A stretch of DNA of 64,000 nucleotides, taken from the NCBI RefSeq assembly GCF_006170445.1, contig NZ_VCNA01000004.1, positions 62,001 through 126,000 on the forward strand. The letters are read 5' to 3'. The notes below the pieces were generated by a model. The model ran no database searches. It saw only the letters and a program-made list of their open reading frames with translations, and was not told where the DNA came from. Every line of letters begins with the position of its first letter. The first letter of the stretch is position 1. Made by a program: the position numbers and the translations under genes. Positions 33,322 through 43,495 of the stretch are shown piece after piece. The stretch comes from Brevibacillus dissolubilis. Lineage in GTDB: Bacteria > Bacillota > Bacilli > Brevibacillales > Brevibacillaceae.

Positions 33322-33882
33322 TTAAAAGATTCCCTCATCTTGGAGCAGTTTTCTGTAGCCGGTGTCGGTCGTTTTGCTTAATAGCTTTTGCCAGGCGGCT
33401 TTGGCTTCCGTTTCTTTTTCGAGATTTTTATAAGCGGCGCCGAGTTTATAGAGGAGCTTCCAATACGTTTCCTTGGCGAACGCTTTCGAATCTTTTTCAT
33501 AGAGAGCAATCAGGAATTCAAAATCCTCGACCGCTGTTTTATTGCGGTGAAAATACATCTCCGGCAGGTTGAAGGCCACGTTGCCTCTGAGGAAACGGAT
33601 TTCTTGGTTGTCTGGTTCTTTTGCCACAGCCCTATCGAGTGCTTTTAGGCCCTTGTTGGCTTTATCCAAGCGGTCCATCGGGCTGATCAGGTCACGGGCT
33701 TGCAGGGCTTGAATACTGCCGTGGTAGGCATCCACCAGGGTGTTATTGAACACCTTCAGGCGGATTTTGGCCATGAGGCTGCTGGCCTGCTTGACAGCTT
33801 CTTTATCGCCTTCGATTCCTTTTTGATGCCATTGCTTCACTTCTTCAAACATGTCTTGCCAATCGTTGTTAAGTAGGGTCAT
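33322..33882 (-). CDS. Single-module TPR-like protein, first gene of the operon
   Basis: A 186-residue protein consisting of one copy of the same unit as the 701-residue neighbour: VDAYHGSIQALQARD, DKANKGLKALDRAV, IRFLRGNVAFNLPEMYFHR, VEDFEFLIALYE, YWKLLYKLGAAYKN, KAAWQKLL. It starts at an ATG with AGAGGTG 5-6 bases upstream and is preceded by a good promoter (33917-33945). The next gene begins 25 bases after its stop. Function unknown; the repetition suggests duplication of one ancestral module. Confidence 0.75.
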   Translation of the reverse strand: MTLLNNDWQDMFEEVKQWHQKGIEGDKEAVKQASSLMAKIRLKVFNNTLVDAYHGSIQALQARDLISPMDRLDKANKGLKALDRAVAKEPDNQEIRFLRGNVAFNLPEMYFHRNKTAVEDFEFLIALYEKDSKAFAKETYWKLLYKLGAAYKNLEKETEAKAAWQKLLSKTTDTGYRKLLQDEGIF

Positions 33883-33916
33883 CGTTGCACCTCTTTATCC
33901 GTATTAAAAGAAGGTT

Positions 33917-33945
33917 CTTATATCCCATAAGCTCACTCTTCACAA
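33917..33945 (-). promoter_or_regulatory. Sigma-A-type promoter of the aromatic-ligase operon
   Basis: On the minus strand TTGTGA (33940-33945), a 17-base spacer and TATAAG (33917-33922), about 30 bases before the first start codon of the operon. Confidence 0.6.
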
Positions 33946-34011
33946 TGTCTAATCTATGGGAGGTAGGTGGGATGAGTGAGAAGGCAAGCGCGGAAATCTA
34001 TAAGATTGGTA

Positions 34012-34050
34012 TAAAAAATAGGCATCCTTCTCAGTAAGAGAAAGATGCCT
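34012..34050 (-). terminator. Rho-independent terminator of the pyr operon
   Basis: On the minus strand AGGCATC pairs with GATGCCT around a TTTCTCTTACTGAGAAG segment that itself can pair, followed by ATTTTTT. It lies 12 bases past the pyrE stop. Confidence 0.88.
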
Positions 34051-34061
34051 AGTAGATTTTG

Positions 34062-34712
34062 CTACATTTCGTTATAGAAAGTCTTGGGTTGTTCTCTCCA
34101 TTTGGACAAGAATTGCACCTGATCAGCGGTGATGACCCCGGATTCCTGTGCCGCTTCGAGCAAGGCGGTGTAGTGGGACAGGGTGGTCATAGGTACACCC
34201 GCCTCGGTAAACAGCGCTTCAGCGTCTGGGAACTGGTAGGAGAAGATCGCGACGACGCCAAGCACCTCGCCACCCTCTGCCTGCACGGCCTGTGCGGCTT
34301 TAAGCGAGCTTCCGCCAGTGGAGATCAGGTCTTCGATAACGACAACCTTCTGTCCGGCTTCGAGGCGGCCTTCGATCTGATTCTGGCGGCCGTGGCCTTT
34401 GGCTTTGTCACGGACGTAGATCATTGGCAGGTCGAGGATTTCGGCTACCCATGCAGCGTGCGGGATGCCTGCTGTCGCGGTTCCTGCCACCACCTGTGCT
34501 TCTGGGAAGCGCTCGCGGATCGTCTGGGCAAAAGCCTGGGCAATCTCACGGCGGACGGCTGGGTGTGACATGGTGATGCGGTTATCGCAATAGATCGGGG
34601 ATTTGATCCCAGACGTCCATGTGAATGGCTGGTCAGGGCGCAGATGTACCGCACCGATCTCGAGAAGCTGGCTGGCGATTTTTTTGGCTGTGGTTGTCGT
34701 GGATTGTGTCAC
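34062..34712 (-). CDS. pyrE: Orotate phosphoribosyltransferase
   Basis: A 216-residue enzyme, last gene of the pyrimidine operon. It converts orotate and PRPP to OMP. The PRPP loop KVVVIEDLISTGGSSLKAA is intact, and the start has the usual GAVHLRPDQPFTWTSGIKSP. The GTG start overlaps the pyrF stop by four bases (GTGA), so the two are translationally coupled. A strong terminator follows. Confidence 0.95.
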   Translation of the reverse strand: MTQSTTTTAKKIASQLLEIGAVHLRPDQPFTWTSGIKSPIYCDNRITMSHPAVRREIAQAFAQTIRERFPEAQVVAGTATAGIPHAAWVAEILDLPMIYVRDKAKGHGRQNQIEGRLEAGQKVVVIEDLISTGGSSLKAAQAVQAEGGEVLGVVAIFSYQFPDAEALFTEAGVPMTTLSHYTALLEAAQESGVITADQVQFLSKWREQPKTFYNEM

Positions 34713-35461
34713 GCTGTGGTCTCTCCCCTCTTAAGTTGCTCCATCATGTTCTCCCATGCTGCACTCGGGTCAGCAGCTGCGGTGATGGCGCGTCCGATCA
34801 CGATATAGTCACTGCCAAGACGGATGAGTGCATCCTCTGGTGTGGTGATCCGGGTCTGGTCGCCCTGATCTGTGCCTTTGGGACGGATGCCTGGTGTGAC
34901 GGTGATGAAGCTTGGGCTGACCGCTTCCTTGATCAACGGTACTTCCAGCGGGGAAGCAACGACACCGTCCAGACCAGCTTGGGCCGTCAGCTTGGCATAA
35001 GCTGTGACGGTCTCCTCCACCGTGCCAGGGATTCCGATCTGCTGGTTCATCGTCTGTTGACTGGTGCTGGTGAGCATCGTCACCCCAATGAGCAGCGGAC
35101 GGGTGGCTCCTGCGGTAAGACCCTGCTCCAAGCCTTCGCGGGCTGCTTCCATCATCGCCACACCACCTGCGGCATGGACATTGATCATATCAGCACCGTG
35201 GCTGGCGAGGCTGCGTACAGCGCCTTTTGCGGTATTCGGAATATCGTGGACTTTCAGGTCGATGAAGACGTTGAGTCCACGGTTTTTCAGTTCGGTGATA
35301 ATGCCCGGCCCTGCTGCGTAGAACAGCTCCATACCTACCTTGACGTAGCGCACCTGCCCTCTAAGTGAGGACAGGACGCGCTCCATCTCAGTCATATGGG
35401 GAAAATCAAGGGCGAGGATGATTCGTTCGGAAAAATTCTCCGTCATTGCTCGATCAGACAT
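34709..35461 (-). CDS. pyrF: Orotidine 5'-phosphate decarboxylase
   Basis: A 250-residue TIM-barrel enzyme that decarboxylates OMP to UMP. The signature FIDLKVHDIPNTA (catalytic Lys and Asp), KVGMELFYAAG and TPGIRPKGTDQGDQ are present. GGGAGG lies 8 bases before the ATG. In Bacillus subtilis pyrK and pyrD stand between carB and pyrF; here the carB stop is only 30 bases upstream, so neither gene is in the operon. Confidence 0.95.
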   Translation of the reverse strand: MSDRAMTENFSERIILALDFPHMTEMERVLSSLRGQVRYVKVGMELFYAAGPGIITELKNRGLNVFIDLKVHDIPNTAKGAVRSLASHGADMINVHAAGGVAMMEAAREGLEQGLTAGATRPLLIGVTMLTSTSQQTMNQQIGIPGTVEETVTAYAKLTAQAGLDGVVASPLEVPLIKEAVSPSFITVTPGIRPKGTDQGDQTRITTPEDALIRLGSDYIVIGRAITAAADPSAAWENMMEQLKRGETTA

Positions 35462-35491
35462 GTGTCCGGCCTCCCTGTTCTCCCAGTCTGG

Positions 35492-38400
35492 TTATTGTGT
35501 CACCAATTCGCGGCCAAAACGCTGCTGTGGCATCGCTTCGGTGGAGAAGGTGATCGTCTCCAGTACGTGCAGAAGCGCGGTTGCGGTGTCGAGTGAGGTG
35601 AGACATACGGCACCGTTCTCTACTGCTTCACGGCGGATACGGAAGCCGTCGCGTTGCGGTGTTTTGCCTTTGGTCAGGGTGTTGAGGACGATATTGACAT
35701 GTCCTGTGCGGATTTCATCCAAGAGGTTTGGCGTGCCTTCGGAGAGCTTTTGCACACGGCTTACTTTCAGGCCGTTCTCTTCGAGGTAGCCAGCAGTGCC
35801 TTCTGTTGCCATCAGCTTGAAGCCGATTGCGGAGAAGCGGCGGACGATGCTGAGTGCTTCTTCTTTATCCTTATCTGCGACAGTGACCAGCAGGGAGCCG
35901 TGTGTCGGGATGTTCATGCCTGCGGCGATCAGACCTTTGTAGAGGGCTTTTGCCAGGGTGGTTTCGCGGCCCATAACCTCACCGGTGGACTTCATCTCAG
36001 GACCGAGCGTGATGTCGACACGGCGCAGCTTCGCGAAGGAGAAGACTGGGACTTTGACCGATACCATCGTTTCCTCTGGGTGATAACCTGTCTCAAAACC
36101 TTGCTCAGGGATGCTGTGTCCAAGAATCGCTTTGGTCGCGATGTTCGCCATCGGGATGCCGGTTACTTTGGAGAGGAATGGCACGGTACGGGACGAGCGC
36201 GGGTTAACCTCGATCACGTATGGACGGTCTTTGTAGATGACGAACTGGATGTTCAACAGACCTTTGATCTGAAGCGCAGTGGCCAGCTTGGTGGTCATCT
36301 CGATGAGCTCTTGCTTGATCTCATTGGACAGGGATTGTGGCGGGTAGACCGCGATGGAGTCACCGGAGTGGACACCTGCGCGCTCGATGTGTTCCATGAT
36401 GCCTGGGATCAGCACGTTTTCGCCGTCGCAGATCGCATCTACCTCTGCTTCTGTACCCAGCATATAACGGTCGATCAGTACCGGATGCTCTGGGTTGACT
36501 TTGACCGCTTGCTTCATATAAGAGAGAAGTTCGTCTTGGTTGTACACGATCTCCATCGCACGGCCACCGAGGACATAAGATGGACGAACCAGTACAGGGA
36601 AACCGAGGCCCTCTGCTACACCTACCGCTTCTTCTACGGAAGTAACCGTTTTGCCTGGCGGTTGGGCGATGTTGAGGCTTTGCAGCAGCGCTTCGAATTT
36701 TTCACGGTTTTCTGCCGCGTCGATGTTGGCAAGTGACGTACCGAGGATTTTGACACCGCGTTTTTCGAGCTTGTCAGCGAGGTTGATCGCGGTCTGTCCA
36801 CCGAACTGCACGATGACGCCTTCTGGCTTTTCTGCGTCGATGATGTTCATCACGTCTTCGATGTAGAGTGGCTCGAAGTAGAGTCGGTCAGAGGTGTTGA
36901 AGTCAGTCGATACGGTCTCTGGGTTGTTGTTGACGATGATCGCTTCGTAGCCTGCTTCTTTCAGGGCCCAGACAGCGTGGACGGTTGCATAGTCGAACTC
37001 AATCCCCTGTCCGATGCGGATTGGGCCGGAGCCAAGCACGATGACGCGTTTTTTGCCAGTCTCAAAGCGTTCGTCTTCTTGCTCATAGGTAGAGTAGTAG
37101 TATGGGGTCTGTGCTTCGAACTCGGCTGCGCAGGTGTCTACCATTTTGTATACCGGGATGATGCCAAGTGACTTGCGCTCGCTGCGGATGTCGTCTTCGC
37201 TTCTCTTGGTCAGCTCGGCGATTTTGCGGTCGGTGAAGCCCATGCGTTTTGCTTCGTACAGGGTCTCTTCGCTCATGCCGATGTCTTGGAGGCTGCGTTC
37301 CATCGCTACGATATTTTGCAATTTATTAAGGAAGAAATAATCGATTTTGGTCAGTTGGTGCAGGCGCTCCATGGTCATGCCGCGGCGGAATGCTTCCATC
37401 AGGAGGAAAAGACGTTCGTCATCGGCTTGTACGAGGCGCTGCTCCAGCACGTCCTGCGGAATCTCCGGTGCGTATGGAACCTCTGGATGGTAGCTGCCTA
37501 CCTCAAGGGAGCGGATAGCTTTCATGATGGATTCTTCAAATGTACGGCCGATCGCCATGACCTCGCCCGTTGCTTTCATCTGTGTACCGAGACGGCGGTT
37601 GGCAGATTCGAACTTGTCGAACGGCCAGCGTGGGATTTTGCTTACCACGTAGTCGAGGGTTGGCTCGAAGCAAGCATAGGTCTGACCGGTTACCGGGTTT
37701 TTCAGCTCGTCGAGGGTGTAACCGATTGCGATCTTCGCTGCCATCTTCGCGATTGGGTAGCCGGTTGCTTTGGATGCAAGCGCTGAGGAGCGGGATACGC
37801 GTGGGTTTACCTCGATGACATAGTATTGGAAGCTATATGGATCGAGTGCGTATTGGACGTTACAGCCGCCTTCGATGCCGAGTGCACGGATGATTTTGAG
37901 TGCGGAGGAGCGGAGCATCTGGTACTCACGGTCAGACAGGGTTTGGCTTGGCGCCACAACGATACTGTCTCCGGTATGTACGCCGACCGGGTCGATATTT
38001 TCCATGTTACATACGACGATGCAGTTGTCGTTGGCATCGCGCATCACTTCGTACTCGACTTCTTTCATACCTGCAATCGATTTTTCGATGAGGCATTGGG
38101 TGATTGGAGAGTACTTGAGGCCGCTTGCCACGATGTCGCGCAGGGTCTCTTCGTCATCGCAGATCCCGCCGCCTGTACCGCCGAGCGTGTATGCAGGACG
38201 TACGATGATTGGGTACCCGATCTCGTTGGCAAAATCAACCGCTTCTTGTACCGTGCTGCAGATGATAGATTCAGGAATCGGTTCATTCAGCTCGCGCATC
38301 AGGTCACGGAAAAGCTCGCGGTCTTCTGCTTGCTTGATCGAAGCGAGGTTGGTACCGAGCAGCTTGACGTTCTCCTGCTCCAGTACGCCTGCTTCTGCGA

Positions 38401-38704
38401 GTGCGACAGCCATGTTCAGACCTGTCTGACCGCCGAGGGTCGGAAGGATGCCGTCTGGTTTTTCTTGACGGATGACGCGGGAGACGAATTCGAGGGTGAT
38501 CGGCTCGATATAGACCTTGTCCGCCATGTTGGTGTCGGTCATGATGGTCGCTGGGTTGGAGTTGATCAGCACCACTTCCATGCCTTCTTCTTTGAGAGCT
38601 TGGCAGGCTTGTGTACCCGCATAGTCAAACTCAGCTGCTTGTCCGATGACGATTGGTCCGGAACCGATTACGAGGATTTTTTTCAGGTCTTGTTGTTTAG
38701 GCAT
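35492..38704 (-). CDS. carB: Carbamoyl-phosphate synthase large subunit
   Basis: A 1070-residue protein, full length for the family. Two homologous ATP-grasp halves are seen ([20 protein letters not shown] at the start; [20 protein letters not shown] near residue 555), each with its own ATP-binding loop, and a C-terminal MGS-like allosteric domain ([16 protein letters not shown]). With CarA it makes carbamoyl phosphate from glutamine-derived ammonia, bicarbonate and two ATP. Its ATG overlaps the last codons of carA by eight bases. Control by PyrR attenuation is inferred from the operon leader. Confidence 0.97.
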   Translation of the reverse strand: MPKQQDLKKILVIGSGPIVIGQAAEFDYAGTQACQALKEEGMEVVLINSNPATIMTDTNMADKVYIEPITLEFVSRVIRQEKPDGILPTLGGQTGLNMAVALAEAGVLEQENVKLLGTNLASIKQAEDRELFRDLMRELNEPIPESIICSTVQEAVDFANEIGYPIIVRPAYTLGGTGGGICDDEETLRDIVASGLKYSPITQCLIEKSIAGMKEVEYEVMRDANDNCIVVCNMENIDPVGVHTGDSIVVAPSQTLSDREYQMLRSSALKIIRALGIEGGCNVQYALDPYSFQYYVIEVNPRVSRSSALASKATGYPIAKMAAKIAIGYTLDELKNPVTGQTYACFEPTLDYVVSKIPRWPFDKFESANRRLGTQMKATGEVMAIGRTFEESIMKAIRSLEVGSYHPEVPYAPEIPQDVLEQRLVQADDERLFLLMEAFRRGMTMERLHQLTKIDYFFLNKLQNIVAMERSLQDIGMSEETLYEAKRMGFTDRKIAELTKRSEDDIRSERKSLGIIPVYKMVDTCAAEFEAQTPYYYSTYEQEDERFETGKKRVIVLGSGPIRIGQGIEFDYATVHAVWALKEAGYEAIIVNNNPETVSTDFNTSDRLYFEPLYIEDVMNIIDAEKPEGVIVQFGGQTAINLADKLEKRGVKILGTSLANIDAAENREKFEALLQSLNIAQPPGKTVTSVEEAVGVAEGLGFPVLVRPSYVLGGRAMEIVYNQDELLSYMKQAVKVNPEHPVLIDRYMLGTEAEVDAICDGENVLIPGIMEHIERAGVHSGDSIAVYPPQSLSNEIKQELIEMTTKLATALQIKGLLNIQFVIYKDRPYVIEVNPRSSRTVPFLSKVTGIPMANIATKAILGHSIPEQGFETGYHPEETMVSVKVPVFSFAKLRRVDITLGPEMKSTGEVMGRETTLAKALYKGLIAAGMNIPTHGSLLVTVADKDKEEALSIVRRFSAIGFKLMATEGTAGYLEENGLKVSRVQKLSEGTPNLLDEIRTGHVNIVLNTLTKGKTPQRDGFRIRREAVENGAVCLTSLDTATALLHVLETITFSTEAMPQQRFGRELVTQ

Positions 38705-39785
38705 GTTTCTTCTCTCCCTTCGCTTTCGCCACCATCTCTAGGAACTGATCGAACAGATAGCCGGAATCGTATGGACCCGGTGCCGCTTCTGGGTGGTATT
38801 GTACAGAAAAAGCACGTTTTGCTTGGTTGCTCAAGCCTTCAATTGTATTGTCGTTGAGCGCGATATGGGTAACTTCCAGACCAGTGCCTGCGATGGAGTC
38901 TTCTTTCACCGCGTAGCCGTGGTTCTGGGAAGTGATGTAGGTGCGGTTGGTGGTCAGTTCTTTTACCGGGTGGTTGCCGCCACGGTGTCCGAACTTGAGC
39001 TTCTCGGTGTCAGCACCGGATGCGAGTGCGAACAGCTGGTGACCCAGACAGATCCCGAACAGTGGGTACTCCCCGAGGATTTCGCTGATCATCTGGATGG
39101 CTTGTGGTACATCTTTCGGGTCGCCAGGGCCATTGGATAACAGGATTCCGTCTGGCTGGAGGCGGCGAATCTCTGCGGCTGTCACATTGTACGGTACAAC
39201 CACGACGTCGCAGCCGCGCTTGGTCAGCTCACGCAGGATTCCGTGCTTGGAGCCGAAGTCCACCAGTACGATGCGGTCGCCTGTACCTGGTGCGCTAAAC
39301 ACACTCTTGGTGGAGACGCGGGAGACTTGATCGATCATCAGGCTGGATTCCTTGAGAGAGGCGATCAGCTCTTCTGCTGGTGTGTCATTGGTGGTGATCA
39401 TGCCGCGCAGGGTTCCGTAGTGACGGATTTTGCGGGTGAGCATACGGGTGTCGACACCGGAGATGCCTGGGATCTCGTAGGCTTTCAACAGCTCATCGAG
39501 GGTCTGGGTATTGCGCCAGTTGCTTGGTGTATCACAATGTTCGCGTACCACGAAGCCATGGATGAAGGGACGCACCGCCTCAAAGTCGTCGCGGTTCACG
39601 CCGTAGTTACCGATCAGCGGGTAGGTCATGGTGACGATCTGACCGCAGTAGGATGGGTCGGACAGTACCTCCTGATAACCGGTCAATCCGGTGTTAAACA
39701 CCACTTCACCCAGCGTTTCTGTGGCCGCGCCGAACGCCTTACCCACACATACCGTTCCGTCTTCTAAGATCAATCTTGCTCGCAT
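38697..39785 (-). CDS. carA: Carbamoyl-phosphate synthase small (glutaminase) subunit
   Basis: A 362-residue glutamine amidotransferase. The N-terminal CPSase small domain ([34 protein letters not shown]) is followed by the class I glutaminase with its Cys nucleophile in [15 protein letters not shown] and the His/Glu pair in [11 protein letters not shown]. It supplies ammonia to CarB. AGGAGG precedes the ATG, and the stop lies inside the first codons of carB. Confidence 0.96.
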   Translation of the reverse strand: MRARLILEDGTVCVGKAFGAATETLGEVVFNTGLTGYQEVLSDPSYCGQIVTMTYPLIGNYGVNRDDFEAVRPFIHGFVVREHCDTPSNWRNTQTLDELLKAYEIPGISGVDTRMLTRKIRHYGTLRGMITTNDTPAEELIASLKESSLMIDQVSRVSTKSVFSAPGTGDRIVLVDFGSKHGILRELTKRGCDVVVVPYNVTAAEIRRLQPDGILLSNGPGDPKDVPQAIQMISEILGEYPLFGICLGHQLFALASGADTEKLKFGHRGGNHPVKELTTNRTYITSQNHGYAVKEDSIAGTGLEVTHIALNDNTIEGLSNQAKRAFSVQYHPEAAPGPYDSGYLFDQFLEMVAKAKGEKKHA

Positions 39786-39835
39786 CTTGTTTCCTCCTCA
39801 CTCGTACTTAACGAACTTTGCGATTCTTGGGTGTC

Positions 39836-41131
39836 TTACGCTTCTACCTGTGCAGGTGCCTGATAGACTACCTTGCCGTCTACCAGTGTCAATGCGGTCC
39901 AACCTTTGCACTTCCAGCCGGCAAATGGGGTGTTGCGTCCTTTGCTGGCGAATTCATCTGGAATGATTTCTTTTTCTGTCTCCAGGTCGATCACAGTGAT
40001 GTCCGCAATCGCGCCCTCGGTCAGTCTTCCATATGGCAGGCCGAAGATTTCAGCCGGTTTTTGTGTCATTTTCTCAATCAGGAAGGCCAGGGAGAAAATA
40101 TTCTTCTCCACAAAATGGGTGTAGAGAAGCGGGAAGGCTGTCTCCAATCCGACGATACCGAATGGCGCGCGCTCCAAGCCTTTTGCCTTCTCTTCCTCGG
40201 TGTGCGGTGCATGGTCGGTGGCGATGATGTCGATCGTTCCGTCCAAGAGACCTTGGATGAGCGCTTCGCGGTCTTCACGGCTACGAAGCGGCGGGTTCAT
40301 CTTCCAGCGGGCATCGAGGCTGTCTGGGATATCCTCGTCGCAGAGCAGCAGGTGATGCGGGCTGACCTCTGTGGTGACGTTGACGCCTGCGCGCTTCCCG
40401 TCGCGGACGAGGCGGACCGATTCCTTCGCGCTGATGTGGCAGACATGGTAGTGGACACCTGTCATCTCAGCCAGCAGGATGTCACGGCCTACATGGACAG
40501 ATTCAGAAGCGGATGGGATGCCTTGCAACCCGTGGCGCTTCGCGGTTACACCATCGTGCAGAGCGGTGCCTGGGATGACCAGTTCTTCGTCTTCACAGTG
40601 AGCGACAACGGAGAGACCGTGTTCTTTTGCCAGCTCCATCGCTTGACGCATCATGCCTGTCGCCTGTACCCCTACGCCATCGTCGGTGACGGCGCAGATG
40701 CCTGCTGCTTTGAGCGCTGCGAAGTCGGTCAGTTCTTTCCCCAGCTCGCGAACGGTGATCGAGCCGTATGGGATCACCCGGGCCTTCCCTGCTTCTTTTG
40801 CTTTGCCGAGGATGTACTCGACCGTCTCCACGCTGTCGATCACCGGGCGGGTATTTGGCATGCAAGCTACGGTGGTGAAGCCGCCGCGTACTGCAGAGGC
40901 AGCACCTGTCGCGATGGTTTCTTTTGCCTCAAAACCCGGCTCGCGCAGGTGGACGTGCATGTCGATGAAGCCTGCGGAGACGAATTTTCCGTCCAGCTCG
41001 ATGACCTCGTGATCACCTGCTTCGATCTCGTCCGCAATTTTCACAATGCGTGTATCTTCTATTAAAATGCTTTTCGTGATCAGTGCTCCTGATTCATCTA
41101 GAAGCTTGCCGTTTTTAAGAATGGTTCCCAT
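39836..41131 (-). CDS. pyrC: Dihydroorotase
   Basis: A 431-residue class I dihydroorotase. The metal site DMHVHLREPG, the carboxylated-Lys region, the HCEDEELV and HVCHISAKES motifs and IIATDHAPHTEEEK with the catalytic Asp are all present. It cyclises carbamoyl aspartate to dihydroorotate. Its ATG lies 34 bases inside the end of pyrB, with GGAGGAG at the correct distance within the pyrB coding sequence. Confidence 0.95.
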   Translation of the reverse strand: MGTILKNGKLLDESGALITKSILIEDTRIVKIADEIEAGDHEVIELDGKFVSAGFIDMHVHLREPGFEAKETIATGAASAVRGGFTTVACMPNTRPVIDSVETVEYILGKAKEAGKARVIPYGSITVRELGKELTDFAALKAAGICAVTDDGVGVQATGMMRQAMELAKEHGLSVVAHCEDEELVIPGTALHDGVTAKRHGLQGIPSASESVHVGRDILLAEMTGVHYHVCHISAKESVRLVRDGKRAGVNVTTEVSPHHLLLCDEDIPDSLDARWKMNPPLRSREDREALIQGLLDGTIDIIATDHAPHTEEEKAKGLERAPFGIVGLETAFPLLYTHFVEKNIFSLAFLIEKMTQKPAEIFGLPYGRLTEGAIADITVIDLETEKEIIPDEFASKGRNTPFAGWKCKGWTALTLVDGKVVYQAPAQVEA

Positions 41132-42042
41132 GTCTTAACTCCTCCGTTCATCAGTCCTTCGAGTACGGCCATGCGTACTGCGACACCATTGGATACTTGT
41201 GTAAAAATCAGGGAGCGCTCGCACTCAACCAGTGCGCTGTCGATCTCTACGCCTCGGTTGAATGGCGCTGGATGCATGATCACCGCATCCTTTTTCATCA
41301 TTTTTTCGCGTGCAAGGGTGAGACCATATGCTTGGTGGTACTCCTCTTGGGAAGAGAACAGCGCTTCGTTGTGACGCTCCAGCTGTACACGGAGCATCAT
41401 CACGACGTCTGCACTCTGAATCGCTTCGTCGATGCCAACTACGCGCACACCTGTCGGCAGATCTTCTGCCGGGCGCATCATGCTTGGCGGGCCAGCCAGC
41501 ACCAGCTCTGCACCGAGCGTCGGCAAGGCATGCAGATGGGAGCCAAGCACGCGGCTGTGGCGCAGGTCCCCGATGATGGCGATGCGCAAGCCTGCGATTT
41601 TGCCGAACTGCCGCTTGATGGTGAGCAAATCGAGCAGGCATTGGGTCGGGTGTTCATCTGTGCCCTCCCCTGCGTTGACGAGATGCATGCTGACCTTGTC
41701 CTTGAGTTCATCGAACAACCCATTCTGGCTGGTGCGAATCACCGCTGCCTCTACGCCCATCGATTCGAGTGTGCGGATCGTGTCGTAGATCGTCTCCCCT
41801 TTTGTGGTAGAAGAAGATTCGGCTGCGAAGTTCAGCACATGGGCGCCCAGACGTTTTTCCGCCACTTCAAACGAGCAGCGGGTGCGGGTGCTCGGCTCAA
41901 AAAACAGGTTCGCCACAAATCGGTCTTGCAGGATGTCCGCCTGTTGTTTAGGACGGTCAGCCCAGTACGTTGCTCTGTCCAAAATCGCTTCGATCTGTTC
42001 CTTGCTCATGCCTTTGATGCCTAGCAGGTGCTTGTTTTCCAT
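41098..42042 (-). CDS. pyrB: Aspartate carbamoyltransferase catalytic chain
   Basis: A 314-residue enzyme joining carbamoyl phosphate to aspartate. The carbamoyl-phosphate loop FFEPSTRTRCSFEVAEKRLG and the later MLRVQLERH are intact. I place the start at the ATG at 42042 (GGGAGGAG 8 bases upstream), not at the longer frame. Only 28 bases separate it from the pyrP stop, so there is no room for the third PyrR attenuator that B. subtilis has at this junction. Confidence 0.95.
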   Translation of the reverse strand: MENKHLLGIKGMSKEQIEAILDRATYWADRPKQQADILQDRFVANLFFEPSTRTRCSFEVAEKRLGAHVLNFAAESSSTTKGETIYDTIRTLESMGVEAAVIRTSQNGLFDELKDKVSMHLVNAGEGTDEHPTQCLLDLLTIKRQFGKIAGLRIAIIGDLRHSRVLGSHLHALPTLGAELVLAGPPSMMRPAEDLPTGVRVVGIDEAIQSADVVMMLRVQLERHNEALFSSQEEYHQAYGLTLAREKMMKKDAVIMHPAPFNRGVEIDSALVECERSLIFTQVSNGVAVRMAVLEGLMNGGVKTWEPFLKTASF

Positions 42043-42070
42043 AAGAATCTCCTCCCTTTTGTATACCAAC

Positions 42071-43432
42071 TTACACTTCTTCTGGACGGTCGATGCTTGC
42101 CTCTACCAGCGCCTCTGACTTACCTGGCAGCACCGCGTTGAGCAGGATGCCGAGGAAGGTGGAGAACGCGATGTTGTCGATGGTCAGGTTGGTGAGGAAT
42201 GATTGCCAGAAGGTGACGCCCTCAAAGCTGATTTTGTATCCGCCAATCCCGGTGACCAGGATCGTTGCGGCGATGATCATGTTGCGTTTATTTGAGAAGT
42301 TGACTCTGTTTTCCACGTACATCCGTAAGCCTTGTGCGGCGATAATCCCGAATAGGATGATGGAGACACCGCCAAGTACAGCAGTCGGGATGGTCATCAG
42401 GAGAGCGCTGATTTTACCGACGAAGGCGAACAGGATGGCGAGTACGGCAGCCAGACCGATGACGACGCGGCTGTAGACGCGGGTGATGGCGAGTACCCCG
42501 ATATTCTCACCGTAGGTGGTTGCCGGAGGTCCACCGAGGATGGCGGCCAAGCTTGTCGCCACACCGTCCCCCATCAGACTGCGGTGCAGACCCGGTTCTT
42601 TCATCAGGTCACGGTTCATGATGCGGCCTGTGACGAGCAGGTGACCCAAGTGCTCAGCCAAGGTGACGAAGGAGATCGGTGCGATGATCAGAGCGGAGAG
42701 CCATGCGCCTGGGCTTGCCATCGTCTCGAAGACGAGACCGACTTTGAGGTGCTGGCTGTACATCTCAGAGAAGCTGACGAACCAAGGTGCATTTGCTACA
42801 GAAGCCCAGTCCACCAGCTCTGGGTGGCGGATCAGGGTGTATACATAACCCGTGATGATACCGATGAGGATGGGAATGAGTCCGAAAAATCCGCGTAAGC
42901 CGACTGCGGCGAGGATGGTGACGATCATGGTGACCAGCGAAAGCTCGATCGAGGTCAACGAGATTTTAGATACTCCGTCGACAGTTACCTTGGTCGCCAT
43001 ATCGACTGCGACACCTGCGAGGCTCAGACCGATGACGACGATGACCGAGGCGATCACGACCGGCGGCAGCAGGCGGTTCAGCCAGTTGACACCGCTCTTA
43101 GCGACGATCGCTGCGACCACCATGTAGACCAGACCGGAGAGAAGGCAACCGAGCAGCGCCGTTCCTGCTCCGTAGGTCGCCGTGACCGTGATGATCGGCC
43201 CGATGAAGGCGAAGGAGGAGCCGAGGTAGTTCGGGATCTTGCCTTTGGTGATGAGCAGGAACAGGAGTGTACCGATCCCGCTTGATAACAGGGTCGCCGA
43301 TACATCCAACCCGGTCAGGATCGGAACCAGTACCGTCGAGCCAAACATTGCGAACAGATGCTGAATGCTGAGTGGGAAAAGTTTGGTAATATGTGGAGTT
43401 TCGTTGACATCGATGTAGGATTTGTGATCCAT
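42071..43432 (-). CDS. pyrP: Uracil permease
   Basis: A 453-residue membrane transporter of the nucleobase-cation symporter 2 (uracil/xanthine permease) family with about 12-14 membrane segments. Family motifs include IQHLFAMFGSTVLVPILTGL at the start and GGPPATTYGENIGVLAITRV in the middle, the loop that contacts uracil. AAGGGG precedes the ATG. It imports uracil, and its expression is controlled by the attenuator in the 221-base gap after pyrR. Confidence 0.94.
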   Translation of the reverse strand: MDHKSYIDVNETPHITKLFPLSIQHLFAMFGSTVLVPILTGLDVSATLLSSGIGTLLFLLITKGKIPNYLGSSFAFIGPIITVTATYGAGTALLGCLLSGLVYMVVAAIVAKSGVNWLNRLLPPVVIASVIVVIGLSLAGVAVDMATKVTVDGVSKISLTSIELSLVTMIVTILAAVGLRGFFGLIPILIGIITGYVYTLIRHPELVDWASVANAPWFVSFSEMYSQHLKVGLVFETMASPGAWLSALIIAPISFVTLAEHLGHLLVTGRIMNRDLMKEPGLHRSLMGDGVATSLAAILGGPPATTYGENIGVLAITRVYSRVVIGLAAVLAILFAFVGKISALLMTIPTAVLGGVSIILFGIIAAQGLRMYVENRVNFSNKRNMIIAATILVTGIGGYKISFEGVTFWQSFLTNLTIDNIAFSTFLGILLNAVLPGKSEALVEASIDRPEEV

Positions 43433-43495
43433 GTGTTTCCCCTTCTTTCTATGGTGCTCCGCTTAGTATGGCAGTTTCAACCGACTCTGTTGCAA

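Noticed and set aside
35654-36736. 360-codon plus-strand frame opposite carB
   Set aside because: carB is certain; the antisense product has no recognisable motif.
39818-41065. 415-codon plus-strand frame opposite pyrC
   Set aside because: pyrC is certain; the antisense frame is Cys/Phe-rich without motif.
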